Source of the DNA: Dryocola sp051307055
Lineage (GTDB): Bacteria > Pseudomonadota > Gammaproteobacteria > Enterobacterales > Enterobacteriaceae
Assembly (NCBI RefSeq): GCF_051307055.1
Contig: NZ_CP149994.1
Span: 4,216,001 to 4,280,000, forward strand
Direction: 5' to 3'
Length of the DNA: 64,000 bases
Positions 6,800 to 15,838 of the stretch are shown piece by piece. How positions within the stretch are numbered: position 1 is the stretch's first letter; every line of letters begins with the position of its first letter. The translations under genes were made by a program, and so were the position numbers. The notes beneath the pieces were generated by a model that saw only the letters and a program-made list of their open reading frames with translations, was not told the origin of the DNA and did no database searches.

Positions 6800-8155
6800 T
6801 CAGGCTCCGGCTTCCACGCCCGGCATGCGCCGCAGTCGTTGATGTATCAGACCCGCACTATCAAATAACCAGTAAAGAAGCTTGGCCAGTACAAGACAAA
6901 TGCCAAATACCATCATGAAGAAAACGACGCGGGAGACAAAAGAGTCCACGCCTTCACGAGCCAGCACTATCATGTTAAAAATCGCCCCGAAGCAGAAGCT
7001 ATGGAGGATAGCGGCTTTATAGCGATTGGTTTCCCGGTTGCCAAGTTCATACAGCCAGTCGAACCATTTGATAATCAGACCAACCGCAAACGCGCCCGGC
7101 AGGATAAACCATACGCCGCCCATCACCACCAGCGAGCCGATAAGCGTAGGGGAAATCGCCAGCCCCGAGTGATTATTCAGGATCTCCCAGGTAAAGTAGT
7201 TAGCGCTGTTAAGCACAATGCCTGGACGATCCGGCCATACCCAGGTTGGAATAAACACGTAGAAATCACGCGCGATGGGCGCCAGTCCCTGAAACTCGAT
7301 TTTGTCGTAGTTTTGCAGCAGTAACGCCAGGTTTTCCCACGGCGAGAACGTATCGCGGGTCAGGTAAAGGAAAGTATAAAAAGCCTCGTCGCCGCTTACG
7401 TTCAGCCCGTAGCGTTTCAATGCCAGCCAGAACATGCCCACAATGCCAAATACCCCGGCCGCCGCCAGCATCCAGAGGGAAATCCAGCCGCGAATAATGC
7501 CGATAAACAGGAAGATGGCGAAAGCGATAATGATATTGGCGCGCGTGCCGCCGACTATCATGTAGGTCAGCAGGCCAAACGCCACGGTGCTGACGAGGAA
7601 GAACATCCACGCGCGGCCATCCTGCTTCAGGAAGTAGACCACCAGCATCGCCGGAATAAAGAAGTAGAAGAAGCGCTTAAGCGCGACGCCTGAAACTTCG
7701 CTGGAGAATATCTGGCTGTAGGAGTGCAGCTTAAACAGCAAAAAGCCGTTGTGCATAAAGAAGACGCCAACGCTCACCAGCGCAACCAGCGCCAGCATCA
7801 CCCATGTCAGATGCGTTTCGACGCGATTCATGGTGAACAACGGACGGCGCACGGCGCCTGCGGGCGGCTTCGCTCGCAGGCGCGTTTTATAGGCGACGTA
7901 ATAAATACCATAGAAGCAGGTTGCCGCCAGCTGCGCCTGCAGCAGTACATCCGCAGGAACGACGTTCACCCCGAACCGGAAGACCAGCGTACAGGTAAAG
8001 GGGAAGCCGAAGAAAAAGGTCAGCAGATAAAGTAGCGAGAAGAAGACGTTAAAATTGAAGCGTACCTTGCGGAACTCCTGGTATGTCAGCAGACCGATAA
8101 ACATGACGGAAATAAACCACACCACAAACAGACCGCCAAATTGCAGCAAACTCAT
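6800..8155 (-). CDS. wzyE: ECA polysaccharide chain polymerase
   Basis: A 451-residue integral membrane protein with about eleven hydrophobic segments and a large central loop (around residues 260-330). It matches enterobacterial WzyE (WecF in older names) in length and in blocks such as GGTRANIIIAF and FIPTWVWPDRPG. WzyE joins ECA trisaccharide repeats on undecaprenyl pyrophosphate at the periplasmic face, with chain length set by WzzE. Its ATG overlaps the wecF stop as ATGA, which suggests translational coupling. Confidence 0.95.
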   Translation of the reverse strand: MSLLQFGGLFVVWFISVMFIGLLTYQEFRKVRFNFNVFFSLLYLLTFFFGFPFTCTLVFRFGVNVVPADVLLQAQLAATCFYGIYYVAYKTRLRAKPPAGAVRRPLFTMNRVETHLTWVMLALVALVSVGVFFMHNGFLLFKLHSYSQIFSSEVSGVALKRFFYFFIPAMLVVYFLKQDGRAWMFFLVSTVAFGLLTYMIVGGTRANIIIAFAIFLFIGIIRGWISLWMLAAAGVFGIVGMFWLALKRYGLNVSGDEAFYTFLYLTRDTFSPWENLALLLQNYDKIEFQGLAPIARDFYVFIPTWVWPDRPGIVLNSANYFTWEILNNHSGLAISPTLIGSLVVMGGVWFILPGAFAVGLIIKWFDWLYELGNRETNRYKAAILHSFCFGAIFNMIVLAREGVDSFVSRVVFFMMVFGICLVLAKLLYWLFDSAGLIHQRLRRMPGVEAGA

Positions 8156-9231
8156 GCGGTTTCTCCTGATGCGATTGCTAACGCCCGATCCCAGCCTTCA
8201 AGATAGTTGGGATTAAAAAAGGCAATCTGCTGTTTATCTAATAAGCGTAGCTGGCGCTGCGCTTCACGTATAACCGTTTTATCCAGCGGATCGCCGGTAA
8301 ACAGCACGGGAACATGCTGTTCTACCATATCCTGCCAGAACGGATTTTTACGGCTCAATACGCAAGGAATGCCGGCCTGAATCAGCAGGCAAAGCGTGCC
8401 GATGCCCTGCTGCCTGTCAAAAATAAAATAGCCCAAATCGCACTGGCGCAGCAGCGCAAGGTAGTCGTTAAAGTCGATTTTTTCGGTCAGGATCTGCAGG
8501 TTATCTTCGCTGAATAAGGCGCTGCCCGCCTGCTGCACTTCATTGATATAAGCGCTGTTATTTATCGGGTAGCCCATTGGCACCACGACACGCACGTTAT
8601 CGCCGAACCGAGCGTGAATCGCCTGCAACGCGGCGATATGCTGGTTACTGCGATCGCCGGAATTCCCGACCAGCAAAGTGAGATTATCGCCCGTTTTTTC
8701 TTCGTGGCTCATTTCATTGAGCGTGGGGTCCATACGCGTCGGGAAGTACAGCAGCTCCCCGGGCACGCGCGGATGGCGCTGGTGAAGATAGTTAAGATCG
8801 CCGCGCGTGGCGAATACCCGGCCAACGCGACCCTGAGCAATACGACGCAGCAGGTAAAAAAGACGGAACTTGAGGCTCCGTGAAGCCTCATACAAATCGG
8901 CTCCCCAGATATGCCAGCTCACCTGCGCAGGCTTCAGACCGCCTGTCAGCAAGGCAATCCACAAGGCGCTATTAAACTGGCCGTGGAAGAAAAACCGCTG
9001 CTGGCGGTTTGCGCGGGCTTTTTGTGTTACCGCTCCGGCCAGCGCTTTTTTCGTCGGAAAGAGCGTAATCGCAAGCTCAGGGAAAGCAGACGGTAAAGCG
9101 CTGTCCGTTGAAACCACCAAAAAAATGCGCGCGTGCGGATGCGAGGCGGCTAAAGCGTCGTTAAAGAAGCGCAGTACCGTCTGGTTATGATGCGGGATAT
9201 CCGATCCCAGTACGTGAATCAGTGTCATCAT
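8152..9231 (-). CDS. wecF: TDP-Fuc4NAc:lipid II Fuc4NAc transferase
   Basis: A 359-residue glycosyltransferase (family GT56). Family blocks visible are LIHVLGSDIPHHN at the start, RQQRFFFHGQFN, WHIWGADLYE, VGNSGDRSN and GTLCLLIQAGIPCV. It adds 4-acetamido-4,6-dideoxygalactose to ECA lipid II, completing the trisaccharide repeat. Two consecutive ATG codons (9231 and 9228) are possible starts; they overlap the wzxE stop as ATGATGA. The donor sugar is made by WecE and WecD of the same operon from a dTDP-4-keto-6-deoxyglucose precursor that must be supplied elsewhere, because rffGH are absent here. Confidence 0.95.
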   Translation of the reverse strand: MMTLIHVLGSDIPHHNQTVLRFFNDALAASHPHARIFLVVSTDSALPSAFPELAITLFPTKKALAGAVTQKARANRQQRFFFHGQFNSALWIALLTGGLKPAQVSWHIWGADLYEASRSLKFRLFYLLRRIAQGRVGRVFATRGDLNYLHQRHPRVPGELLYFPTRMDPTLNEMSHEEKTGDNLTLLVGNSGDRSNQHIAALQAIHARFGDNVRVVVPMGYPINNSAYINEVQQAGSALFSEDNLQILTEKIDFNDYLALLRQCDLGYFIFDRQQGIGTLCLLIQAGIPCVLSRKNPFWQDMVEQHVPVLFTGDPLDKTVIREAQRQLRLLDKQQIAFFNPNYLEGWDRALAIASGETA

Positions 9232-10478
9232 GCTCGTCTACGATAAATAAGAAACACGCCACAGCAGAGCGCGAAGTAAACAATATAGGTTGCCATATAG
9301 GCCTGCGCGGCGCCCAGTGCGCCATGGGCTGGAATCAACCAGCGTGAAAAGCCGGTTAATAAAGCAAACTGGGTGATTTCAGTCAAAATATAAAAGCGCA
9401 ACGCGGCTTTGGCGATGACTAAGTAGCCGAAAACATAGGCTCCCACTTTCAGCACGTCGCCCACCAGCTGCCAGGCGAACAGATCGCGCATCGCGATAAA
9501 CTTCTGTGAGAAAAGCAACCAGATGGCAAAATCACGCAGAAGCCAGACGGTAAAACTGGCCGCGGCTACCGCGGGGAGCACGAACTTCAGTGAGCGAACA
9601 ATTTCGCGGCCGATCTCCTGCTTAGCCGTCAGCCTTGATAAGGTCGGCAGCAGGTACACGCTGAAAGACGCGGTAATGAACTGGAGGTAGGCATCTGAAA
9701 TACTGCTGACGCCCTGCCAGATCCCCACCTCGTCCCAGCTATAGTGCTCGGCGAGCAGGTTACGCATCATCACGTAAGCAACGGGCAGCGTGATGGAGGT
9801 AATCAACGCCATGAGCGTAAATTTTCCCAGGCTGCTGGCGTAAACCTTGTCCCACTGCGGTTTCAGCCAGGCCAGCGGGACGTGTTCGCGTCGTACCAGC
9901 ATGAAGCCTGCAGGGATAAGCACCAGCGCTGGCACCAGCGCCAGACCAAGCAGCGCGCCCTGATAGCCACCTGAGCGATAGCAAAGATAGTAAGCGACCA
10001 CGCCGATAAAGCTGCCGCCGATCAACGCCAGCGCGTTACCCGCCGCATCCCGGAAGCCTTTCATGATAGCCAGCGACAGGTTCGCCCAGGCGATCCCCAT
10101 CTGCACCAGCGCCACCAGACGCACCAGGCCCTGATAGTGGTCGTGACCAAACAGCCCGATGCAGATCGGTTTAGCCGCCACGACAAAAATAACCGCCAGC
10201 AGGGTTGAGAACCCCAATACCATCGCCGATGAGGTGCCGATGACTTTGCGAAGCTCTTGCGGATCGTCATGATACTGAGCGACGTATTTAGTGACGCCGT
10301 TAAAAATACCGGCCCCCGCCAGCACGCCCAGTACGGTAATCATCTGACGAAAGTTACCCGCAAGCCCTACGCCGCTCGGGCCAAACGCCACCGCCAGAAG
10401 TTTGACCACCAGCAGACCGGCGGCGATTTTTACCAGCGTGGACCCGGCGGTCCACGCTGAGGCTTTAGCCAGCGACAT
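9228..10478 (-). CDS. wzxE: ECA lipid III flippase
   Basis: A 416-residue polytopic membrane protein of the polysaccharide-transporter (MOP exporter) family, with about twelve hydrophobic segments. The N-terminus has KIAAGLLVVKLLAVAFGPSG, the region that contains conserved basic and acidic residues of Wzx proteins. It moves the undecaprenyl-PP-trisaccharide across the inner membrane for WzyE. It ends where wecF begins and starts 1 bp after wecE, in a tightly packed operon. Confidence 0.95.
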   Translation of the reverse strand: MSLAKASAWTAGSTLVKIAAGLLVVKLLAVAFGPSGVGLAGNFRQMITVLGVLAGAGIFNGVTKYVAQYHDDPQELRKVIGTSSAMVLGFSTLLAVIFVVAAKPICIGLFGHDHYQGLVRLVALVQMGIAWANLSLAIMKGFRDAAGNALALIGGSFIGVVAYYLCYRSGGYQGALLGLALVPALVLIPAGFMLVRREHVPLAWLKPQWDKVYASSLGKFTLMALITSITLPVAYVMMRNLLAEHYSWDEVGIWQGVSSISDAYLQFITASFSVYLLPTLSRLTAKQEIGREIVRSLKFVLPAVAAASFTVWLLRDFAIWLLFSQKFIAMRDLFAWQLVGDVLKVGAYVFGYLVIAKAALRFYILTEITQFALLTGFSRWLIPAHGALGAAQAYMATYIVYFALCCGVFLIYRRRA

Positions 10479-10479
10479 A

Positions 10480-11610
10480 TCAGGAGAGGTAGGTCAGCAA
10501 CGTATTGATAACAGCACGTTGATTAACCGAAGAGAGGTTATAGAACAGCGGCAGGCGCACCAGGCGTTCACTCTCTTTGGTTGTGAACCGGTCTTCGCCG
10601 TGGAAGTAGCCAAACTTTTCGCCGGCCGGGCAGGCGTGCAGCGGAATATAGTGGAATACGGCCATGATTTCGGCTTCTTTGAGATACGAAATCAGCGCGG
10701 TGCGGTCTTCCACATCACGTAGTTTGATATAAAACATGTGGGCGTTTTGCACACAATCCTTCGGCACGACAGGTAATTCGATACGGCCTGCGAGAGCCAG
10801 CGGCGCTAGCGCATCATGGTAAGCCTGCCAGAGCTTAAGGCGCTGCTGGTTAATCTTCTCAGCGGCTTCAAGCTGCGCCCATAAATAGGCGGCCTGTAAA
10901 TCGGCCATCAGATAGCTCGAACCAATGTCTCGCCAGGTGTATTTATCCACCTGTCCGCGGAAGAACTGGCTGCGGTTGGTACCCTTTTCGCGAATGATTT
11001 CAGCGCGATCGATTAACGACGGATCGTTGATGAGCGTCGCGCCGCCTTCGCCGCCGGCGGTGTAGTTTTTCGTTTCATGGAAGCTGAAGCAGCCGATGTG
11101 GCCGATGGAGCCCAGCGCACGGCCTTTGTAGGTCGACATCACGCCCTGCGCGGCATCTTCTACCACGAACAGATTGTGTTTCTTCGCCAGCGCCATAATG
11201 GTGTCCATTTCACAGGCAACGCCCGCGTAGTGCACCGGCACGATAGCGCGCGTCTTTTCGGTAATCGCCGCTTCAATCAACGTTTCATCGATGTTCATGG
11301 TGTCCGGACGCAGATCGACAAACACAATTTTTGCGCCGCGCAGCACGAAGGCGTTCGCCGTTGAAACAAAGGTGTAGCTTGGCATGATGACTTCGTCACC
11401 AGGCTTGATATCCAGCAGTAGCGCAGCCATCTCCAGCGAGGCCGTGCAGGATGGCGTTAGCAGCACTTTTTTGCTGCCGAAACGCTGTTCCATCCACTGC
11501 TGGCAGCGGCGCGTAAAGCCGCCGTCGCCGCAAAGCTTGCCGCTTCCCATCGCAGCCTGCATGTATTCGATTTCCGTACCTACTACTGGCGGAGCATTAA
11601 ATGGGATCAT
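10480..11610 (-). CDS. wecE: TDP-4-oxo-6-deoxy-D-glucose transaminase
   Basis: A 376-residue PLP enzyme of the DegT/DnrJ/EryC1 family. Visible motifs include TPSCTASLEMAALLL, PGDEVIMPSYTFVSTANAF, VEDAAQG and the PLP-lysine region SFHETKNYTAGGEGG. It makes dTDP-4-amino-4,6-dideoxygalactose, which WecD acetylates. In E. coli the substrate comes from RffH and RffG encoded just upstream; here those genes are missing. It ends 1 bp before wzxE and begins 4 bp after wecD. Confidence 0.96.
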   Translation of the reverse strand: MIPFNAPPVVGTEIEYMQAAMGSGKLCGDGGFTRRCQQWMEQRFGSKKVLLTPSCTASLEMAALLLDIKPGDEVIMPSYTFVSTANAFVLRGAKIVFVDLRPDTMNIDETLIEAAITEKTRAIVPVHYAGVACEMDTIMALAKKHNLFVVEDAAQGVMSTYKGRALGSIGHIGCFSFHETKNYTAGGEGGATLINDPSLIDRAEIIREKGTNRSQFFRGQVDKYTWRDIGSSYLMADLQAAYLWAQLEAAEKINQQRLKLWQAYHDALAPLALAGRIELPVVPKDCVQNAHMFYIKLRDVEDRTALISYLKEAEIMAVFHYIPLHACPAGEKFGYFHGEDRFTTKESERLVRLPLFYNLSSVNQRAVINTLLTYLS

Positions 11611-11614
11611 TTTT

Positions 11615-12292
11615 TCACCTGTATAACCAGAAGGCGGTGCTATCTACGGTGGCACCGCTTTGAATATAACGTCGCAAAGCCGCGGTATTGCTTATCTGCG
11701 TGGCAACACGCAGCGTTGTCAGCCCGCGCTGCTGGCACCATAAGCGCGCGGCATGCATGAGCTGTTCACCTGCTCCACGACCCGCCAACAAGCCAATCCG
11801 CGCTTCGCGCTCGTTTAACTGACGCAGGCTGACGAAGCCCTGTATTTCATCGCCGTTTTTCAACAACAGACACTGATGGTCAAACGTGCCGAGCACCGCA
11901 TTTTCAACCCATTGAGCATAAAATCGGCCGCTATCGGCGGGCCGATACCAGGGCGCGCGGAAACGGCTTTGCGTAAAGACCTGAGCGGCCATTTCGCGCA
12001 GAACAGGAATATCAGCTTCCTGTGCAACAACAGAAGATGCAGCATTTTCTGTGCCAACGGGCAGCGCCAGATCGACTTCGCCTTCAACTAACCGAAAGCC
12101 GAGCTGCTGTAAAGCGTCGAGCAAATCAGCGCGGTGGGCCGGAATTTTTGCCTGCACGCGCCCGTAAGCCGCAAGCTGCTCTGTGGCCAGCTCGGGCGCG
12201 TCGTCCGCAAAACGAACAATGGCGCTGTTAACGCCAAAGAACTGATTTTCCCATGTCAGAGCATCAAGCCGGGCGCGAAGCGGACCGTTCAT
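11615..12292 (-). CDS. wecD: TDP-fucosamine acetyltransferase
   Basis: A 225-residue GNAT-fold acetyltransferase. Shared blocks with E. coli WecD include LTWENQFFGVNSAIVR, RVQAKI, LVEGEVDLALPV, SRFRAPWY, IGLLAGRGAGEQLM (the acetyl-CoA-binding region) and the C-terminal FWLYR. It acetylates dTDP-4-amino-4,6-dideoxygalactose with acetyl-CoA to give dTDP-Fuc4NAc. It starts only 22 bp after wecC, the place where E. coli carries rffG and rffH. Confidence 0.95.
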   Translation of the reverse strand: MNGPLRARLDALTWENQFFGVNSAIVRFADDAPELATEQLAAYGRVQAKIPAHRADLLDALQQLGFRLVEGEVDLALPVGTENAASSVVAQEADIPVLREMAAQVFTQSRFRAPWYRPADSGRFYAQWVENAVLGTFDHQCLLLKNGDEIQGFVSLRQLNEREARIGLLAGRGAGEQLMHAARLWCQQRGLTTLRVATQISNTAALRRYIQSGATVDSTAFWLYR

Positions 12293-12314
12293 AGCTTAGC
12301 CTCGGAATAACGGG

Positions 12315-13577
12315 TTAACGCCAGACGCCTTTGGTATCGACAACCCAGCGCTGCTGGATTTTCTCACCCGCGATGGCTTTGAATTCGTTATGGTCAACCA
12401 GCATGACCAGCACATCGGCCTGCTGCAGGGCAGCATCGAGACTCGCCAGCTGGCAATGCCCTTCCAGTTTCTTCGGAAGCTGATGAATATTCGGTTCGAC
12501 CACCAGCGTTTCACCGCTGTGCCAGCTGGCAATCATCTCAGCGATTTCCATCGCCGGGCTTTCGCGCAGATCGTCAATGTTTGGTTTGAACGCCAGACCA
12601 AAACAGGCGATTTTCAGTTCGCCTGCGCGCTTACCGCTTTCGGCCAGGCTGTCCGCAACGGCCGCTTTGACCTGATTCACAACCCAGTGCGGTTTGCCGT
12701 CGTTGACTTCACGAGCGGTACGAATCAAACGCGCCTGCTGCGGATTCTGAGCAACGATAAACCACGGGTCGACGGCAATACAGTGCCCGCCGACACCGGG
12801 ACCCGGCTGAAGAATGTTCACGCGCGGGTGGCGATTCGCCAGACGTATAAGCTCCCATACGTTGATATCCTGGTCGGCACAAATTAGCGAAAGCTCGTTC
12901 GCAAAGGCGATATTAACGTCGCGGAAGCTGTTTTCCGTCAGCTTGCACATTTCCGCCGTGCGGGAGTTGGTGATAACGCACTCGCCTTCCAGGAAGATTT
13001 TATAAAGCTCGCTGGCGCGCGCTGAGCAAACTGGCGTCATGCCGCCGATCACGCGGTCGTTTTTAATCAGCTCCACCATGACCTGCCCTGGCAATACGCG
13101 TTCCGGACAGTAGGCGACATTGATATCCGCCGCTTCACCCGCCTGCTGCGGGAAGGAGAGATCCGGACGCAGGGCTGCCAGCCATTCGGCCATTTGTTCG
13201 GTGGAGCCTACCGGCGATGTGGATTCCAGAATCACTAAAGCACCCTTTTTCAGAACCGGCGCGATAGATACCGCCGCGGCCTTTACAAAAGCCATGTCCG
13301 GCTCATGCTCGTCCTGAAAAGGCGTTGGCACTGCAATCAGATAAGCATCCGCCTCGACAGGTTGCGTGCTGGCTCGCAAAAACCCCGCCTCGACTGCGGT
13401 TTTAACGACCTTATCCAACTCCGGCTCAACAATATGAATGGCACCGCGGTTAATGGTCTCCACCGCATGCTGGTTAATATCGATGCCTACTACGTTTTTC
13501 TGGCGGGAAGCAAACGCCGCCGCCGTGGGCAAGCCAATGTAGCCAAGACCAATAACGGAGATGGTTGAAAAACTCAT
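12315..13577 (-). CDS. wecC: UDP-N-acetyl-D-mannosamine dehydrogenase
   Basis: A 420-residue UDP-sugar dehydrogenase. The NAD-binding motif IGLGYIGLPTAAAFA is at the N-terminus, the catalytic cysteine lies in GPGVGGHCIAVDPWF, and the UDP-binding C-terminal domain begins around FGLAFKPNIDDLRESP. It oxidises UDP-ManNAc to UDP-ManNAcA for ECA. I chose 13577 (MSFSTISVIGLG) rather than the frame start at 13622, because the ATG overlaps the wecB stop as ATGA and E. coli WecC begins there. The next gene is wecD, with no rffGH between. Confidence 0.96.
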   Translation of the reverse strand: MSFSTISVIGLGYIGLPTAAAFASRQKNVVGIDINQHAVETINRGAIHIVEPELDKVVKTAVEAGFLRASTQPVEADAYLIAVPTPFQDEHEPDMAFVKAAAVSIAPVLKKGALVILESTSPVGSTEQMAEWLAALRPDLSFPQQAGEAADINVAYCPERVLPGQVMVELIKNDRVIGGMTPVCSARASELYKIFLEGECVITNSRTAEMCKLTENSFRDVNIAFANELSLICADQDINVWELIRLANRHPRVNILQPGPGVGGHCIAVDPWFIVAQNPQQARLIRTAREVNDGKPHWVVNQVKAAVADSLAESGKRAGELKIACFGLAFKPNIDDLRESPAMEIAEMIASWHSGETLVVEPNIHQLPKKLEGHCQLASLDAALQQADVLVMLVDHNEFKAIAGEKIQQRWVVDTKGVWR

Positions 13578-14704
13578 AGTTTCACCTGATTGTTCTTTAG
13601 GGCGGTCAAAATACGTTCGCAAGCGGTGCCGTCCCCGTAGGGGTTATGCGCACGGCTCATGATTTGATATTCATTTTCATCGCGCAGCAGGCGCGTAACC
13701 TCACGGACGATATTTCGCGTATCGGTGCCCACCAGACGGACCGTGCCCGCTTTCACCGCTTCCGGGCGCTCCGTGGTGTCGCGCATAACCAGCACCGGTT
13801 TGCCAAGCGACGGCGCTTCCTCCTGAATGCCGCCGGAATCTGTCAAAATCAGATACGCGTGGTTCATCAGGTAGACAAACGGCAGGTATTCCTGCGGTTT
13901 GACAAGCACCACGTTTTCCACATGGCCCAGAATACGTTCTACCGGCTCGCTAACGTTAGGGTTGAGATGTACCGGGTAGACTATCTGCACATCGCTGTTT
14001 TCTTTGGCAATCTCTGCCAGCGCATGACAAATACGCTCAAATCCATCGCCGAAGCTTTCACGGCGGTGTCCGGTTACCAGGATAAGCTTTTTAGCGCTGT
14101 CTAAAAACGGGTGATACTGCGCGAGGCTGCTGCGCAGTTCGTCATCAGCCAGTACGCGGTCACGCACGGAAATGAGCGCGTCAATTACCGTATTTCCCGT
14201 CACGAAGATTTTATTATCGCTGATGTTTTCGCGCAGCAGGTTCTGCCGCGAATTCTCAGTAGGGGCAAAGTGGTACATGGCAAGATGCCCGGTTAGCGTA
14301 CGGTTAGCCTCTTCCGGCCACGGCGAATAAAGATCGCCCGTGCGCAGCCCCGCCTCAACGTGACCCACTGGAATGCGCTGGTAAAATGCGGCAAGGCTGG
14401 TGGCAACTGTCGTGGTGGTGTCGCCATGAACCAGCACTACGTCGGGCTTGAACGACTCAAGGATTGGCTTTAGCCCTTCAAGTATCCGACAGGTTATTTC
14501 CGTCAGCCCCTGCCCTGGGCTCATGATGTTGAGATCGTAATCTGGCTGGATCGAAAATAAACTCAATACCTGATCGAGCATCTCGCGATGCTGGGCCGTC
14601 ACGCATACCTTCGCGTCAAAAAACGCGTCTTTTGTCAACGCATGAACCAGCGGCGCCATTTTAATGGCTTCCGGTCGCGTGCCAAAAACAGTTAACACTT
14701 TCAC
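13574..14704 (-). CDS. wecB: UDP-N-acetylglucosamine 2-epimerase (non-hydrolysing)
   Basis: A 376-residue epimerase, the family length. GTRPEAIKMAPL at the N-terminus, VHGDTTT, GHVEAGLRTGD, VTGHRRE and LTDSGGIQEEAPSLG are the typical substrate-binding blocks. It interconverts UDP-GlcNAc and UDP-ManNAc, the first committed step to ManNAcA. The start codon is GTG, as I recall for E. coli wecB. A hairpin followed by a U-run lies just upstream (14722-14754) between wzzE and wecB. Confidence 0.97.
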   Translation of the reverse strand: MKVLTVFGTRPEAIKMAPLVHALTKDAFFDAKVCVTAQHREMLDQVLSLFSIQPDYDLNIMSPGQGLTEITCRILEGLKPILESFKPDVVLVHGDTTTTVATSLAAFYQRIPVGHVEAGLRTGDLYSPWPEEANRTLTGHLAMYHFAPTENSRQNLLRENISDNKIFVTGNTVIDALISVRDRVLADDELRSSLAQYHPFLDSAKKLILVTGHRRESFGDGFERICHALAEIAKENSDVQIVYPVHLNPNVSEPVERILGHVENVVLVKPQEYLPFVYLMNHAYLILTDSGGIQEEAPSLGKPVLVMRDTTERPEAVKAGTVRLVGTDTRNIVREVTRLLRDENEYQIMSRAHNPYGDGTACERILTALKNNQVKL

Positions 14705-14721
14705 AGCGATTCTCTTTTGTT

Positions 14722-14754
14722 AAAAAGGTGAAGGCCGTTCGTCGGGCCTTCACC
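14722..14754 (-). terminator. Intrinsic-terminator-like hairpin inside the ECA operon
   Basis: On the minus strand GGTGAAGGCC and GGCCTTCACC form a perfect 10-bp stem with an 8-nt loop, followed at once by T5. It lies between wzzE and wecB, so it could lower transcription of the sugar-nucleotide and transferase genes relative to wecA and wzzE, or mark a processing point. I saw no separate wecB promoter. Confidence 0.65.
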
Positions 14755-14765
14755 AGGCAAGGGCG

Positions 14766-15818
14766 TTATAACGCTTTAGGACGGCGGGCCAATGCCACAC
14801 CAGCGCCTGTCAGGGCCCCAACCGCACCCCACATAATTAATAAGAACGCACGGCGCGGGCTATCGCGCTTAACGGGCTCTTCTGGGGTACGTAAATAACG
14901 ATAAGTCTGGAAACGCGGATCGAGCGTTGGGCCCACGTTTAAAGTTGAAAGCATGGCGCGATTCTGATCGTAGTCGATGTCATAGGCGGGGCCCACGGCC
15001 TGCAGGCTTTCAAGCCTTGCCTGGAGCATCGGGCGTCCCAGCATGAACATTTCAGAGTCAGGCAGCTCATCCGCAGGTACTTCCGTTTCGCTGCGGGCGA
15101 TATTTTGCTGCTCGGCGATTTTCAGCGCCTGTTCAGTGCTTTTCACTTTGCGATCGTAAATAGATTTGGCCACGGCTTCCTGCCGTTTAACCTGCGCTTT
15201 CATCTGGATGGTGCGGGCGGCCCAGGCGCCCGTCAGCTCTTCGTTCAGATGGCTTGCCGCACGCTGGCTGGCAAAAGCGACGTATTGTCGTAGCAGGTTA
15301 TTTGCATCCGCAGCGGTCTCAGCAATCAGCTTGACGCTGTCGTTAAGGCTACGGGTGATATCGCCTGCGGTGAACTGGATGTTGTCCACCATCTCATCAA
15401 GCAGAGCGGCGTCCGCTTTACTGTTTCCTGACTGACGCTGCTTGTAGTAATCGGTCTGTAGCCAGAAATCGCGTCGGGTATCGTAGGCTGAGAGCTGCAT
15501 GATGAACTCTTTATAGGCTTCGTCCATAACGGAAGGCTGATCGACAGGGACCATATTGGCTTTGATATCGAGATTACGCAGGAATTGCTGCTGAGAGTAG
15601 TAGCCTCCCAGCATATTGACCGTCGGGCGATCGGTGATGGCGTTGGCGCTCCACTCCTGGCGGGCAAAAAAGGTGTAAACCAGGGCGACGATGGCGAACG
15701 CTACCGCCATGCCCGCAATCCAGAACTTTCCTCTCCACAGTGTCCGGAACAAACCACGAATGTCCAGCTCGTTGTCCACCATTCCCGGGTTACTTCCTGG
15801 CACATGTTGTCTCATCAC
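14766..15818 (-). CDS. wzzE: ECA polysaccharide chain-length modulator
   Basis: A 350-residue Wzz (PCP1) protein. It has the layout of the family: a cytoplasmic N-terminus with NELDIRGLFRTLWRGKFW, a membrane segment near residues 31-52, a large periplasmic helical domain, and a second membrane segment near 325-345 preceded by a Pro-rich stretch (RTPEEPVKRDSPRRA). It sets the modal length of ECA chains with WzyE. Start choice: GTG at 15818 or ATG at 15815; GGGGAAG lies in front, and the ATG (349 residues) is slightly better placed. Residues 1-14 differ from E. coli. Confidence 0.95.
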   Translation of the reverse strand: MMRQHVPGSNPGMVDNELDIRGLFRTLWRGKFWIAGMAVAFAIVALVYTFFARQEWSANAITDRPTVNMLGGYYSQQQFLRNLDIKANMVPVDQPSVMDEAYKEFIMQLSAYDTRRDFWLQTDYYKQRQSGNSKADAALLDEMVDNIQFTAGDITRSLNDSVKLIAETAADANNLLRQYVAFASQRAASHLNEELTGAWAARTIQMKAQVKRQEAVAKSIYDRKVKSTEQALKIAEQQNIARSETEVPADELPDSEMFMLGRPMLQARLESLQAVGPAYDIDYDQNRAMLSTLNVGPTLDPRFQTYRYLRTPEEPVKRDSPRRAFLLIMWGAVGALTGAGVALARRPKAL

Positions 15819-15838
15819 TTCCCCAATTCAATTCAGGA

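Noticed and set aside
12315..12532. A 78-codon frame at the end of wecC as a remnant of rffH or rffG
   Set aside because: It lies inside wecC in another frame and its residues show no nucleotidyltransferase or dehydratase motif.
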